Positions 1 through 8,799 of a stretch of 64,000 bases of DNA are shown in pieces. The stretch lies in contig DIUR01000033.1 in NCBI GenBank assembly GCA_002428265.1, forward strand, positions 434,001-498,000, given 5' to 3'. Source of the stretch: Bacteriovoracaceae bacterium UBA6153 (GTDB lineage Bacteria > Bdellovibrionota > Bacteriovoracia > Bacteriovoracales > Bacteriovoracaceae). The notes beneath the pieces are model-generated. The model searched no databases. It saw only the letters and a program-made list of their open reading frames with translations, and was not told where the DNA came from. Numbering within the stretch: the first letter of the stretch is position 1; every line of letters starts with the position of its first letter. The translations under genes and the position numbers were made by a program.

Positions 1-596
1 GAGTGCTGAGCAGGCTTTGACTTAAGTTCACCGGCAGCTGCAATGTAAGGGAGAAGAACTAAGTGAATAAATAAAACGTTCGCTGCCCCTTCATCGTGGG
101 CCAGCTGTCTGATTGATTCAATAAAAGGAAGAGATTCAATATCACCAACCGTTCCGCCAATTTCTCCAATGAGCAGGTCACAGTTCTCACTTGCCGTATG
201 GATTCTTCTTTTGATTTCATTGGTAATATGAGGAACGACCTGAACCGTCTTACCTAAGTATGTACCAGCTCTTTCGTTTTCAATAACTTTTAAATAAACC
301 TGACCAGTTGTAAAATTACTTTCACGCTTTAGTGTAAGCGAAGTAAATCTTTCGTAGTGACCTAAATCCAAATCAGTTTCAGCACCATCATCCGTGACAA
401 AAACTTCTCCGTGCTGAGTAGGACTCATTGTTCCCGGGTCAACGTTGATATACGGGTCCATCTTAAGCATAGAAACTTTAATTCCACGTCTTTCTAATAG
501 TCCTGCAATACTTGCTGCTGCTAGACCTTTACCAAGTGAGCTTGCAACTCCACCAGTGATAAAGATATATTTTTTTTGTTTTTTATTTTCTGCCAT
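1..596 (-). CDS. pyrG: CTP synthase, N-terminal part (cut by window edge)
   Basis: CTP synthase converts UTP, ATP and glutamine to CTP. Only about 198 N-terminal residues are present; the gene runs off the left edge, so the glutaminase domain is not visible. Reading from the ATG at 594-596, the protein opens with YIFITGGVASSLGKG, the P-loop-like start typical of the family. DPYINVDPGTMSP, QHGEVFVTDDGAETDLDLGH and GEIGGTVGDIES follow, which are hallmark synthetase-domain motifs. The start overlaps the end of kdsB by 14 bases, so the two are probably translated from one message. PyrG supplies the CTP that KdsB consumes. The identification is secure. Confidence 0.96.
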   Translation of the reverse strand, partial: MAENKKQKKYIFITGGVASSLGKGLAAASIAGLLERRGIKVSMLKMDPYINVDPGTMSPTQHGEVFVTDDGAETDLDLGHYERFTSLTLKRESNFTTGQVYLKVIENERAGTYLGKTVQVVPHITNEIKRRIHTASENCDLLIGEIGGTVGDIESLPFIESIRQLAHDEGAANVLFIHLVLLPYIAAAGELKSKPAQH

Positions 597-1359
597 TTAA
601 CACCTCTTCTACTTTTTTAACATCTTCTGGATGATCCACGCCCATCACCACGCTTTTTGTCTCCATCGCACCAATGGTCATTCCCAATTCAAGTGCACGA
701 AGCTGTTCTAATTTTTCTAAATCTTCCAATCTTGAAACTGGAGCTTTAGCAAATTGAGAAAGGGCCTCTGGTCTGTAGGAATAAACACCAATATGAAGAA
801 ACCAGTAATCACTGCCATGAAGATCAACGCCAATATCTCTTTTAAACGGAATGCCCGCTCTAGAAAAATAAAACGCTTTACCTGTCGTTTCACTCATGGC
901 GACTTTAACTTTATTCGGGTCTTGAAAAGCCGTATCAAAACCCATTTGTTTTTTTACCAGTGTCGTAATCTCAAACGGGTTATTTAAATGAAATTCAGCG
1001 AGCCTGACTAAATCACTTCCTTCCAAAAGAGGTTCATCACCTTGAACATTGATCACCAGGTCATACTTTTTATTTTCAAAAAAACGTTTATAGGCCAGCT
1101 CAATTCTCAGTGTTCCAGAAATGACATCGTCATCAACTCTGACAACATTTCCCCCCGTAGATTTTAAATGATTCTCAACTTCATCACTGTCAGTGACGGC
1201 GTAAGATTCAAAATGAATATCTGGATGAGTGGCCTTTTGACAGTTTTCCAGCACCCGACTAATCATGGATTTTCCAGCAATCAAGGCCAAAGGCTTTCCT
1301 GGAAACCTAGTCGAAGCAAAACGCGCGGGAATTAAAATGAGGACGCTTTTTTTACTCAC
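583..1359 (-). CDS. kdsB: 3-deoxy-manno-octulosonate cytidylyltransferase
   Basis: KdsB activates KDO with CTP to give CMP-KDO for the lipopolysaccharide inner core. The protein begins with the nucleotidyltransferase signature ILIPARFASTRFPGKPL, followed by VINVQGDEPL and DPNKVKV, as in the family. The open frame extends further upstream, but I place the start at the GTG at 1357-1359. A GGAG ribosome-binding site precedes it by about 9 bases, and the resulting 258 residues match the usual length of about 250. The extra upstream 33 codons do not resemble KdsB. The gene overlaps pyrG, and this kdsB-pyrG pairing is common in Gram-negative bacteria. Confidence 0.95.
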   Translation of the reverse strand: MSKKSVLILIPARFASTRFPGKPLALIAGKSMISRVLENCQKATHPDIHFESYAVTDSDEVENHLKSTGGNVVRVDDDVISGTLRIELAYKRFFENKKYDLVINVQGDEPLLEGSDLVRLAEFHLNNPFEITTLVKKQMGFDTAFQDPNKVKVAMSETTGKAFYFSRAGIPFKRDIGVDLHGSDYWFLHIGVYSYRPEALSQFAKAPVSRLEDLEKLEQLRALELGMTIGAMETKSVVMGVDHPEDVKKVEEVLNGRK

Positions 1360-1417
1360 TTTAAAGCTCTCCAAAGTTTGATATAATAAGACAATATTAT
1401 AGTGGAGACACCTCAGT

Positions 1418-1768
1418 ATGGCCCAAATATTTTCCATTCTATCGCTGATTATTTCCATCGGATATTATTCGTTGACTCATGCCGAAGATTATAAGCGCAC
1501 AGTCATTACCGATCCTAGTATCAGCCGCAGATGTGAGCTACTGACAGAAACCAGAAAAGAGAAAATTGCCAATAAACAACGCATACTGGCCATGATTGAA
1601 CGTAATAAGCATCTTCAAACCATCACTCCAGAAAATAAAGTCACACTCAAAAAAAAGCTGGAGGTCAATTTAGGCCATCTGGAGCATGAACTGACTCTGA
1701 CCCTGACACAAATCCAGTATCAGGAAGAAAATATCGTGAGAAAAGGCTGTCCTGGCGTAACTCTATAA
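1418..1768 (+). CDS. small exported coiled-coil protein, unknown function
   Basis: This is a 116-residue protein of no family I recognise. It starts with a hydrophobic segment (about residues 3-20) ending in THAED, consistent with a signal peptide or an N-terminal anchor. The rest is rich in Lys, Glu, Leu and Thr. Residues 45-105 have heptad-like spacing suggesting a helical hairpin or coiled coil. Two Cys remain after the signal, one early (RRCEL) and one near the C-terminus (KGCPG), and could form a disulfide in the periplasm. A GTGGAG ribosome-binding site lies about 10 bases before the ATG. It is divergent from kdsB, separated by 58 bases. Confidence 0.6.
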   Translation: MAQIFSILSLIISIGYYSLTHAEDYKRTVITDPSISRRCELLTETRKEKIANKQRILAMIERNKHLQTITPENKVTLKKKLEVNLGHLEHELTLTLTQIQYQEENIVRKGCPGVTL

Positions 1769-1848
1769 AAAACTTTTCAATGCATATCGTCCACTCTATC
1801 CTATTCTAAACCTAATACTGTTAAGTAGAATTAATAGAGAAAACACCT

Positions 1849-3582
1849 ATGAACAAAAAGCTTTTTTTGTCCCTTCTTGCTCTGTGTATTTTAAATTCAG
1901 GGGCAGCCGTCTCTCAAGACGACGACACCATTGAAACTTTAAATAGTTCAGACACTTCTTCTAATCCTGAATTAAGTGATGAACCACAAACTCTTCCTCC
2001 TGCAGAAAATTCTGCACCAGCGCCGCAAACTGAGGCCATCCCTAATCAGGCCTTAGATCAGATGACTGAAGAAGTTGAAAACCTGGAACCAGTGAACACA
2101 CCTCCAGCTAAAGAGTCGGCACTACAAAAAAAGACAGGTGTCATTTCTGAAGAAGAGCTTTTAAAACCAAAAACAAAACCGACTCAAAAAGTGAGATCGC
2201 AAAAGCAAACTGAAACACAAATGTATGTTCAGGAAGCTGAAAAATTCAAATTAAATGAAAATTACAAAACACTTCATTTGAATGACATTATCGAACAAGG
2301 TCTTAGAAAAAATTACGATCAAAACCTTCGTGGACAAAGACAAGAAATTAACGAGATTACTTTCTCAGGTGCTAAAAGTGCCTTCTGGTTACCAGAATTA
2401 AAAGTGACTCTTACGACAGATAACCAAAGAATTTCCAGACTAAAATCAAGTGAGCGCCAGCCTCTTGTTCCAAACTCAACTTCTCCAAGTGGAACTCTGG
2501 GACTCTCTTTAGGGGACTACACTGTTTTTAACTGGGGAAAGGACTACGCTCTTTATCTGAATGAAAAATCTATTTATGAAAGAAACACTCAAATCTATAA
2601 CGAATCTAAAAGAGAGTTAAAACTAGATTTAATTAATAGCTTCTTCTCATTAATGGCCGCTAAAAACATTGAAAAAATCCGCCAGGATCAACTTCGTCAG
2701 GCCTCTTTCGTCTATAGATTAAGCAAGGAAAAAATTACTGTCGGGAAAACTTCCAAACAAGATTATTACCAGGCAAGAAGTGAATACTTAAAATCTCAAA
2801 ACGACTATCACGAAGCTAAAATCATTTCGGACCAGGCCGATGAAAGTGTCGCTTTCCAGATTGCTGATGCTGTCGGAACTAAGTACGTTATCAATGAAGC
2901 TCTGGACTACAGAAGAATAAAAATCACGCTTGATGACACTGTCGCTTTAGCAGAAAGAAATAACCCAACTCTTTTAACTAACAAAGTTCTGATCGAAAAT
3001 GCTGAAAGGGCCTACGATGTGGCCTTAAAAGAAAACATGCCTCTTCCCAAATTCTCTCTTAATCTTGGGGCCTATAACCACCGCTTCGGTGCTGCAACGA
3101 ACTCTACCCGTTATGAAACTTACTCTGGTGGTGGAAACGTTGAACTAGTTGCTTCAATCAACACAACGTGGAGTATTACCGGAAGAGACGGCCTTCTCAA
3201 TTCAAACAAACTTGCTACCAGCAGGATCAGTAAAGAAATCGCTCGCAAAGAGTTTGAAAAAAATGATCACTTCACTCAATCAAATATCAGACAGACTTAT
3301 AAAACAATCCTTTCACTTCAAAATCAGATTGTTATTTTAGAGGCAAGACTTCCAAGTCTTCAAAAAACATTTGATACAATTCTGGAAAACTATCTTGCAG
3401 GACGCACTAAGTTTTACGACTTCTCGCTTGCCCTTCAAGACTTAACAACAACTAAGATTTTTTACGAAGACATCAAACTTCAGCACTTAAATCAAAAGCT
3501 CACACTGGCGCGCCTTGCAGGTATTGAGGATTTCCCAGGAGAGAACTTTGAGTTACTGGCAACAAGAGTGAAAGGAAAATAA
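1849..3582 (+). CDS. TolC-family outer membrane channel protein
   Basis: A 577-residue outer membrane efflux protein (OEP/TolC superfamily). Such proteins form trimeric outer membrane channels with long periplasmic helical barrels. A signal peptide occupies roughly residues 1-22. A low-complexity Pro/Glu/Thr/Ser linker to about residue 130 is unusually long for the family. The two helical OEP repeats then follow, each starting with a segment like IIEQGLRKNYDQNLRGQRQE or VALAERNNPTLLTNKVLIEN. No adaptor or pump gene is adjacent. Instead a small beta-barrel gene begins one base after the stop, so the two are probably co-translated. It differs from the two TolC proteins of the efflux island further downstream. 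The substrate cannot be predicted. Confidence 0.85.
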   Translation: MNKKLFLSLLALCILNSGAAVSQDDDTIETLNSSDTSSNPELSDEPQTLPPAENSAPAPQTEAIPNQALDQMTEEVENLEPVNTPPAKESALQKKTGVISEEELLKPKTKPTQKVRSQKQTETQMYVQEAEKFKLNENYKTLHLNDIIEQGLRKNYDQNLRGQRQEINEITFSGAKSAFWLPELKVTLTTDNQRISRLKSSERQPLVPNSTSPSGTLGLSLGDYTVFNWGKDYALYLNEKSIYERNTQIYNESKRELKLDLINSFFSLMAAKNIEKIRQDQLRQASFVYRLSKEKITVGKTSKQDYYQARSEYLKSQNDYHEAKIISDQADESVAFQIADAVGTKYVINEALDYRRIKITLDDTVALAERNNPTLLTNKVLIENAERAYDVALKENMPLPKFSLNLGAYNHRFGAATNSTRYETYSGGGNVELVASINTTWSITGRDGLLNSNKLATSRISKEIARKEFEKNDHFTQSNIRQTYKTILSLQNQIVILEARLPSLQKTFDTILENYLAGRTKFYDFSLALQDLTTTKIFYEDIKLQHLNQKLTLARLAGIEDFPGENFELLATRVKGK

Positions 3583-3583
3583 G

Positions 3584-4243
3584 ATGAAAAATACAATTAA
3601 AAAAATGCTTTCAGTGGCCGCCTGCTCATTCATTTTTTCTGGATCTTTAATGGGCCAGGAAATACAAATGAATTTTGATGATACTTTCAATCCAACTCAT
3701 GAAAACAGATTCTCGTTCATGCTAGGAGTTAATCCAAGCCTTACGAAATCGGGAGACATGTCAAACTTCACTTTTTCTTACGCTAGAAAAATGGAAAATT
3801 TTTGGCTCGACTCCAACGTTATGATGACTAAAGGAATGTTTAATAAATTTTCTGCCAATAACCCAACTGCCACCGGTGCCACAGATGCTCAACTCGAAGA
3901 GCAAGAAAACAGCCTAACAACAATTGGTATAGGAGTAGGAAGAGAGACTCGCTATGCACAAACTCTTTTACCATTTAACGACATATACGAATTGATGGCC
4001 GCGAACCTTACTTACAATATGTATAAAGAAGATTTTTCAGGCAAATCTTTCAGTGGGCCTGGTATCCTTGCTAAATTTTCTGTTTACAAGAAATTCAATG
4101 ACTATTTTAGTGCTGGTACTCATTTCAATTACAACCTTGCTGTGGTAAAAAGATCGAAGGAAATTGATACAGAAACTAACTCGCAAAGATCCCTGACCCT
4201 GGGCTTTTTGACCATCGGTTTTGATCTGAGCTTTTACCTCTAA
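3584..4243 (+). CDS. small outer membrane beta-barrel-like protein
   Basis: A 219-residue exported protein. A signal peptide of about 24 residues ends near GSLMGQE. The mature part has alternating polar and hydrophobic strands (RFSFMLGVNP, NFTFSYARKMENFWL, LTTIGIGVGRETRY, YFSAGTHFNYNL) and ends SLTLGFLTIGFDLSFYL. The final Leu is preceded by aromatic/hydrophobic alternation, as in beta-barrels handled by the BAM machinery. It starts one base after the TolC-like gene and presumably shares its transcript. Function is unknown; a barrel partner or accessory of that channel is an inference from position. Confidence 0.65.
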   Translation: MKNTIKKMLSVAACSFIFSGSLMGQEIQMNFDDTFNPTHENRFSFMLGVNPSLTKSGDMSNFTFSYARKMENFWLDSNVMMTKGMFNKFSANNPTATGATDAQLEEQENSLTTIGIGVGRETRYAQTLLPFNDIYELMAANLTYNMYKEDFSGKSFSGPGILAKFSVYKKFNDYFSAGTHFNYNLAVVKRSKEIDTETNSQRSLTLGFLTIGFDLSFYL

Positions 4244-4258
4244 AAATAAGGACAGCTT

Positions 4259-5563
4259 ATGATTCCTCGTTACGAAGCAAAGGCCATTACCCCAATATGG
4301 AGTGATGAAAATAAATTTAAAACTTTCCTTCGAATCGAGTTAGAACTTCTTCGCGCACTGGAAGAAAAGAAGATGATCCCTGCTGGAATTGCAGCGGCCA
4401 TTGAGAAAACCGCCGTTATAAAAACTGACCGCATTGATGAAATCGAGCTGACAACCAGACACGATGTAATCGCTTTTTGTACTTCAATCACTGAGCAACT
4501 TCCTGCCGACATTGGAAAGTATTTTCACTACGGAGTCACTTCTTCCGATGTTATCGATAGCGCTCTTACTCTTCAGATAAAATCCTCTCTTGATGTTGTG
4601 ATGAAATCCCTCGATTCTTTTCTTGAAGCCTTAATGTCACGTGCTCAAGAAACAAAGATGCTCATGACTCTGGGACGCTCTCACGGCATGTACGCGGAGC
4701 CGATGAGCTTTGGACAAAAACTTTTAGGTCACTACGCTGAGTTCAAAAGAAGAAAAATTGAGCTTCAAGATTTCTATAAAAACGAGTTAACTATCCAGCT
4801 CTCTGGTGCAGTCGGAAACTACACGATCTTAACTCCTGATATTGAAGAAAGTGTTGCAAAAAAGTTGGGTGTAAAAGTTGAAGATGTTTCAACTCAAATT
4901 ATTCCTAGAGATAGAATCGCCAAACTTATTTCCATCACTTCTCTTCTAGCAAACGCCATTGAAAGACTTGCAGTTGAAATCCGCCATCTTCACCATTCTG
5001 ATGTGAGAGAAGTAGCTGAAGGATTCAGACCAGGACAAAAAGGCTCGAGCACAATGCCTCATAAGAAAAATCCTATTGCCAGTGAAAACCTTACAGGATT
5101 ATCGAGATACCTGCGCTCTCACCTGACGCTCGCTCTGGAGAACTCTATCTTGTGGCACGAGCGTGACATCAGTCACTCAAGTGCAGAAAGACTTTATCTT
5201 CCCGATCATTTTGGAATTTTAACCTACGCACTTGATAGATTCACAACCACTCTTAATCTTCTCGATGTAGATCAGGCGGTTGTTGAAGGAAAAGTTTTGG
5301 GTCACACTCATTACCTTTCAAGCTTCTATTTACACTTCTTGATTAAAAACTGTGAGTCTCTTACCAGAGAAGATCTCTACTCTGTCGTGCAGGCAGCTTC
5401 ATTTGATACTGAGGCAAAATCAAGTCCACAAAAATACCGTGAATTTATTCAAAATGATCTGTTAAAAAGAAAGATTGACGTAAAACTGCCTGAAGTAAAT
5501 GCTGATGGGCTTCGCAATATTTATCTAAAATCAGTGGATGATATTTTTAAAAGAGTTATGTAA
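4259..5563 (+). CDS. purB: adenylosuccinate lyase
   Basis: PurB cleaves SAICAR to AICAR plus fumarate in IMP synthesis, and adenylosuccinate to AMP plus fumarate. The 434-residue length is normal. Visible family features are TTRHDVIAF near residue 64, GRSHGMYAEPMSFG near 138, and the fumarase/aspartase signature GSSTMPHKKNP near 261-271, on the flexible loop that carries the catalytic residues. An AAGGA ribosome-binding site precedes the ATG. It lies on the opposite strand to the main pur operon but within the same block, so together they encode the whole route from PRPP to IMP. It may share a transcript with the two upstream outer membrane genes, 15 bases away. Confidence 0.96.
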   Translation: MIPRYEAKAITPIWSDENKFKTFLRIELELLRALEEKKMIPAGIAAAIEKTAVIKTDRIDEIELTTRHDVIAFCTSITEQLPADIGKYFHYGVTSSDVIDSALTLQIKSSLDVVMKSLDSFLEALMSRAQETKMLMTLGRSHGMYAEPMSFGQKLLGHYAEFKRRKIELQDFYKNELTIQLSGAVGNYTILTPDIEESVAKKLGVKVEDVSTQIIPRDRIAKLISITSLLANAIERLAVEIRHLHHSDVREVAEGFRPGQKGSSTMPHKKNPIASENLTGLSRYLRSHLTLALENSILWHERDISHSSAERLYLPDHFGILTYALDRFTTTLNLLDVDQAVVEGKVLGHTHYLSSFYLHFLIKNCESLTREDLYSVVQAASFDTEAKSSPQKYREFIQNDLLKRKIDVKLPEVNADGLRNIYLKSVDDIFKRVM

Positions 5564-5571
5564 AAGCACAT

Positions 5572-6147
5572 ATGATTGCTTATAATAACAATCCATTTTC
5601 TTATAAAGGCAAGCTTTCAAGAACAGCTTACATTTTTACAAATCTTTTGATCAATATTATTGGCTTTAAGTTTCTTTATTACCCAAGAATAATGCAGCTC
5701 CTTCATTCTAGTTCAGAGTATAGAGAGCTTATCAATCAACTGGCACAAACCCCTGACAACGCCTGGCTGATTGAGCGCCTTAAAGATTCTCCAAAGGTAA
5801 TTCCTTTCGTTGCTTTTATTTTCCTTATACCTTTTAGAATTATAGATATTAAAAGAGTAAGAGATGTCGTAGATCGTGAACTAAAGAATTTTGAAGCTTT
5901 GTTTCTTGTTATTTTCTTCTCTCTTCCCTATGTAGATTTTTTCTCAACACTACTTCTCTCACTCCTCAAACCTGGTAAAAATACCAGTCCAAGTGATATC
6001 GCCAAAGAAGTCCGTGTAAAAGATTTAAAAGAAGCTCACAAAGAAAACGCTGTAGAACTCAATAAGCGCCTTTTTGAAAGTGGTAAAATCTCTCGCGCCG
6101 AGTTCATCGAAAGAAGAAAAAAACAAGAGAGTGAAAAACTAAACTAG
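5572..6147 (+). CDS. DUF805-like membrane protein with a SHOCT-like tail
   Basis: A 191-residue protein that starts FSYKGKLSRTAYIFTNLLI, resembling the entry of DUF805 inner membrane proteins. Hydrophobic segments lie at about residues 20-40, 78-90 and 108-130. The C-terminus (LNKRLFESGKISRAEFIERRKK) looks like a SHOCT motif, a short helical oligomerisation element often placed at protein ends. The gene begins 8 bases after purB. Its last 9 bases overlap the end of purM on the other strand. No function is known, and nothing shows a link to purine synthesis except position. Confidence 0.6.
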   Translation: MIAYNNNPFSYKGKLSRTAYIFTNLLINIIGFKFLYYPRIMQLLHSSSEYRELINQLAQTPDNAWLIERLKDSPKVIPFVAFIFLIPFRIIDIKRVRDVVDRELKNFEALFLVIFFSLPYVDFFSTLLLSLLKPGKNTSPSDIAKEVRVKDLKEAHKENAVELNKRLFESGKISRAEFIERRKKQESEKLN

Positions 6148-7128
6148 TTCAGAATCATTTAAAAAGATTCTTCCTGATCCATTTTTTACAGCTCCTATCA
6201 CAAAGGCCTTCTCCCCTGATTTTTCAAGCTCTGCAATGAGCTCTTCTGGTTTGTCAGTAGCGATGGCCATTCCAACTCCCATGTTAAAAGTTTTATGAAG
6301 CTCTAATGTATCAAGTCCACTTAAGTCACAGACAACTTTCATAAAATTAGGAAGCTCAAGAGCTTGGCTAACATGATAATCAAACTTATCGCTCATTCGG
6401 GGAATATTTAAAAATCCAGATCCTGTAATATTGGCAATGGCCTTGATCAAATGAGGATTTGTTTTAAGAAGGTTCATAACTGGTTTTACATAGATTTTAG
6501 TTGGTACAAGACAGGCCCTTTTTAAATCTAAGTCTGCCTTCTTAACTTCCAGAATTTTTCTTACCAGAGAAAATCCGTTTGAATGAAATCCTGAACTCGC
6601 AATCCCTACTAACGTATCTCCTGCTGATATTTGAGAGCCATCTATCAGATCTATTTTTTTCACTTCCCCAACACTGAATCCTGCCAGATCGTAATCGCCC
6701 TCTTGATACATTCCTGGCATCTCAGCTGTCTCGCCACCAACAAGTGCCATGCTTGATTGTAAACAGCCTTCAACGATTCCACGCAGGACTGCTTCACTGA
6801 CATCTAGATCAAGCTTACTTGAAGCAAAATAGTCCAGGAAAAAAAGAGGTCTTGCCCCAGAGCAGATAAGATCATTTACACACATTGCAACCAGGTCTAT
6901 TCCGATTGTGTCGTGCTGACCTAGTTCAATGGCGAGTTTTATTTTTGTCCCTACTCCATCTGTTGATGAGGCGAGGTACCTATCAGGATCAAGAGCGTAC
7001 AAAGCACAAAATCCCCCCACTCCTGAGACGACTTGCTGATTATAAGTGGACTTCACCATTTTAGAGATTCTCTCAACAAAGAGATCACCTTTTTCTATGT
7101 CTACACCTGAATCTTTATAACTAATCAT
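6139..7128 (-). CDS. purM: phosphoribosylformylglycinamidine cyclo-ligase (AIR synthetase)
   Basis: PurM closes FGAM to AIR using ATP, the fifth step of IMP synthesis. The 329-residue protein has the expected motifs: TDGVGTKIKLAIELGQHDTI, GIDLVAMCVNDLICSGARP, GGETAEMPGMY, DLAGFSVG and GIASSGFHSNGFSLVR. Two ATG codons stand in tandem. I choose the second (7126-7128) because it sits 5 bases from the AAGGA box, while the first is only 2 bases away. It is the last gene of the minus-strand operon, 60 bases after purH. Its 3' end overlaps the convergent DUF805-like gene by 9 bases, with no terminator visible between them. Confidence 0.96.
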   Translation of the reverse strand: MISYKDSGVDIEKGDLFVERISKMVKSTYNQQVVSGVGGFCALYALDPDRYLASSTDGVGTKIKLAIELGQHDTIGIDLVAMCVNDLICSGARPLFFLDYFASSKLDLDVSEAVLRGIVEGCLQSSMALVGGETAEMPGMYQEGDYDLAGFSVGEVKKIDLIDGSQISAGDTLVGIASSGFHSNGFSLVRKILEVKKADLDLKRACLVPTKIYVKPVMNLLKTNPHLIKAIANITGSGFLNIPRMSDKFDYHVSQALELPNFMKVVCDLSGLDTLELHKTFNMGVGMAIATDKPEELIAELEKSGEKAFVIGAVKNGSGRIFLNDSELV

Positions 7129-7188
7129 CATTTTCCTTGTCGTCCGAACTCATCAAAATATTTTATCTTACTACATTTTTTCGGCCGA

Positions 7189-8784
7189 CTAATGTCTAAA
7201 ATGTCGTCTTCCTGTCATCATCATCGCAATTCCATACTTATCACAAGCAGCAATCACTTCATCGTCACGGATACTCCCACCAGGCTGCACGATAGATTTA
7301 ATTCCTACTTCCATGCAGACATCAATTGAGTCAGCAAAAGGGAAAAAAGCATCAGAGACCAAGAGCATATTATCCATCGAAAGACCTTTATTTTCAGCAC
7401 GCACTTTTGCCAGCATCTTTAGAGAGTCTAGTCGATTAGGTTGTCCCATTCCCGTTCCGGCCATCGTAAAATTTCCATTTGGCATTTTGCACACGAGTGC
7501 GATTCCATTGCTCTTTAAATGCTTGCAGGCCAGGATTCCAAAATCTACCAGTTCCAGTGTCTCAAATGGCATATCTTTTTTAGTAACGAGTTTTAATTCT
7601 TCAGACGCTCCAAAACTTTCATCTTCATTTTGCATCAAGAGTCCACCAGAAATACTTTTTACAATAAACTCCTGTTCTGTTTTGGATCTGTTGCCAATTT
7701 TTAGCAATCTCACATTCTTCTTTTTCGAAAATAGTTTTAAGGCCTCTGCTGAATAATCAGGTGCAATGACGGCTTCAATAAATTTTTCAGTTAAAAACTT
7801 TGCGCATTTTTCATCAACCATTTTGGAAAAAGAAATAATCCCTCCAAAACTGCTTACGCTGTCTCCGTTCCATGCTTCTTCTAGTGAAGAAAAAAGATCT
7901 GTCGAAACCGACAGCCCACAGGGATTGGCATGCTTAATAACGGCCGTCACACACTTATCACCAGAGACATGTGCAATATCACTCATCACTCGCCAGGCCG
8001 CATCGGCATCAACCCAATTATTGTATGATAATTCTTTTCCTTGTAAAACTTCGGCGTCAACCAAACTTATTTCACTTGTCGTATTTTTTAGTTTGAATAA
8101 ATTTGCAGACTGATGAGGATTTTCACCATATCTAAGACTTTCTTTAGGAGTTATTGATAACCACGACTTCTCATTTTTATCCGCATCTTCTCCAAATCTC
8201 TTGGTCATCTCTTCAGCAATCATCAAGTCATATTTTGCAATTCGATTAAAAGTTTTTACAGCAAGTGCGCGCCTTTGTTGAAAAGTAGTGCCCCCTTCAA
8301 AATGAGTTAAAAAAGAGTCATAGTCGCTAACGTCTGAGAGCACTGCCACTGATTCGTAATTTTTCGCAGAGGCCCTGAGCATTAAAGGTCCACCAATATC
8401 AATATTTTCAATGAGCGTGTCTTCATCAGCATTTGTGCCAGCATATTTTTCAAATGGGTATAAATTACAAACGACAAGGTCAATAGGAGCAATGTTGAGT
8501 TCTTTTGCCTCCATAATATCTGTTTCATGATAGCGTCTGAATAAAAGTGAGCTTGAAACAGGAAAAGAGATGGATTTCATTCTTCCACCGAAAGCTTCCG
8601 GACTTCCTGTCAGCTTTTCTATCGATGTAACCGGAATGCCTAAATCTTCTATAAATTTCTTAGTTCCACCAGTAGACACAATTTCAACTTTTTTAGAATG
8701 AAGTTTTTCCACTAATAATTGCAAATTGCTTTTATCAGTTACACTGATCAGGGCACGCTTAATTTCTCTGGATTCTTGTCTCAT
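7189..8784 (-). CDS. purH: bifunctional AICAR formyltransferase / IMP cyclohydrolase
   Basis: PurH performs the last two steps to IMP. The N-terminal MGS-like cyclohydrolase domain (about residues 8-200) shows ISVTDKSNL, VSTGGTKKFI and NLYPFEKY. The C-terminal formyltransferase carries LRYGENPHQSA and the catalytic VIKHANPCG, and the protein ends MTGRRHFRH. The start is set by a GAGGGG box: the ATG at 8782-8784 is 6 bases away, whereas one two codons upstream would touch it. In the cyclohydrolase domain, the common segment after GGRxK (usually TLHPxIHGG) reads SISFPVSSS here. The Lys is kept but the following residues differ. Otherwise length and motifs are normal. Confidence 0.95.
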   Translation of the reverse strand: MRQESREIKRALISVTDKSNLQLLVEKLHSKKVEIVSTGGTKKFIEDLGIPVTSIEKLTGSPEAFGGRMKSISFPVSSSLLFRRYHETDIMEAKELNIAPIDLVVCNLYPFEKYAGTNADEDTLIENIDIGGPLMLRASAKNYESVAVLSDVSDYDSFLTHFEGGTTFQQRRALAVKTFNRIAKYDLMIAEEMTKRFGEDADKNEKSWLSITPKESLRYGENPHQSANLFKLKNTTSEISLVDAEVLQGKELSYNNWVDADAAWRVMSDIAHVSGDKCVTAVIKHANPCGLSVSTDLFSSLEEAWNGDSVSSFGGIISFSKMVDEKCAKFLTEKFIEAVIAPDYSAEALKLFSKKKNVRLLKIGNRSKTEQEFIVKSISGGLLMQNEDESFGASEELKLVTKKDMPFETLELVDFGILACKHLKSNGIALVCKMPNGNFTMAGTGMGQPNRLDSLKMLAKVRAENKGLSMDNMLLVSDAFFPFADSIDVCMEVGIKSIVQPGGSIRDDEVIAACDKYGIAMMMTGRRHFRH

Positions 8785-8799
8785 ATTCATCCCCTCGAA

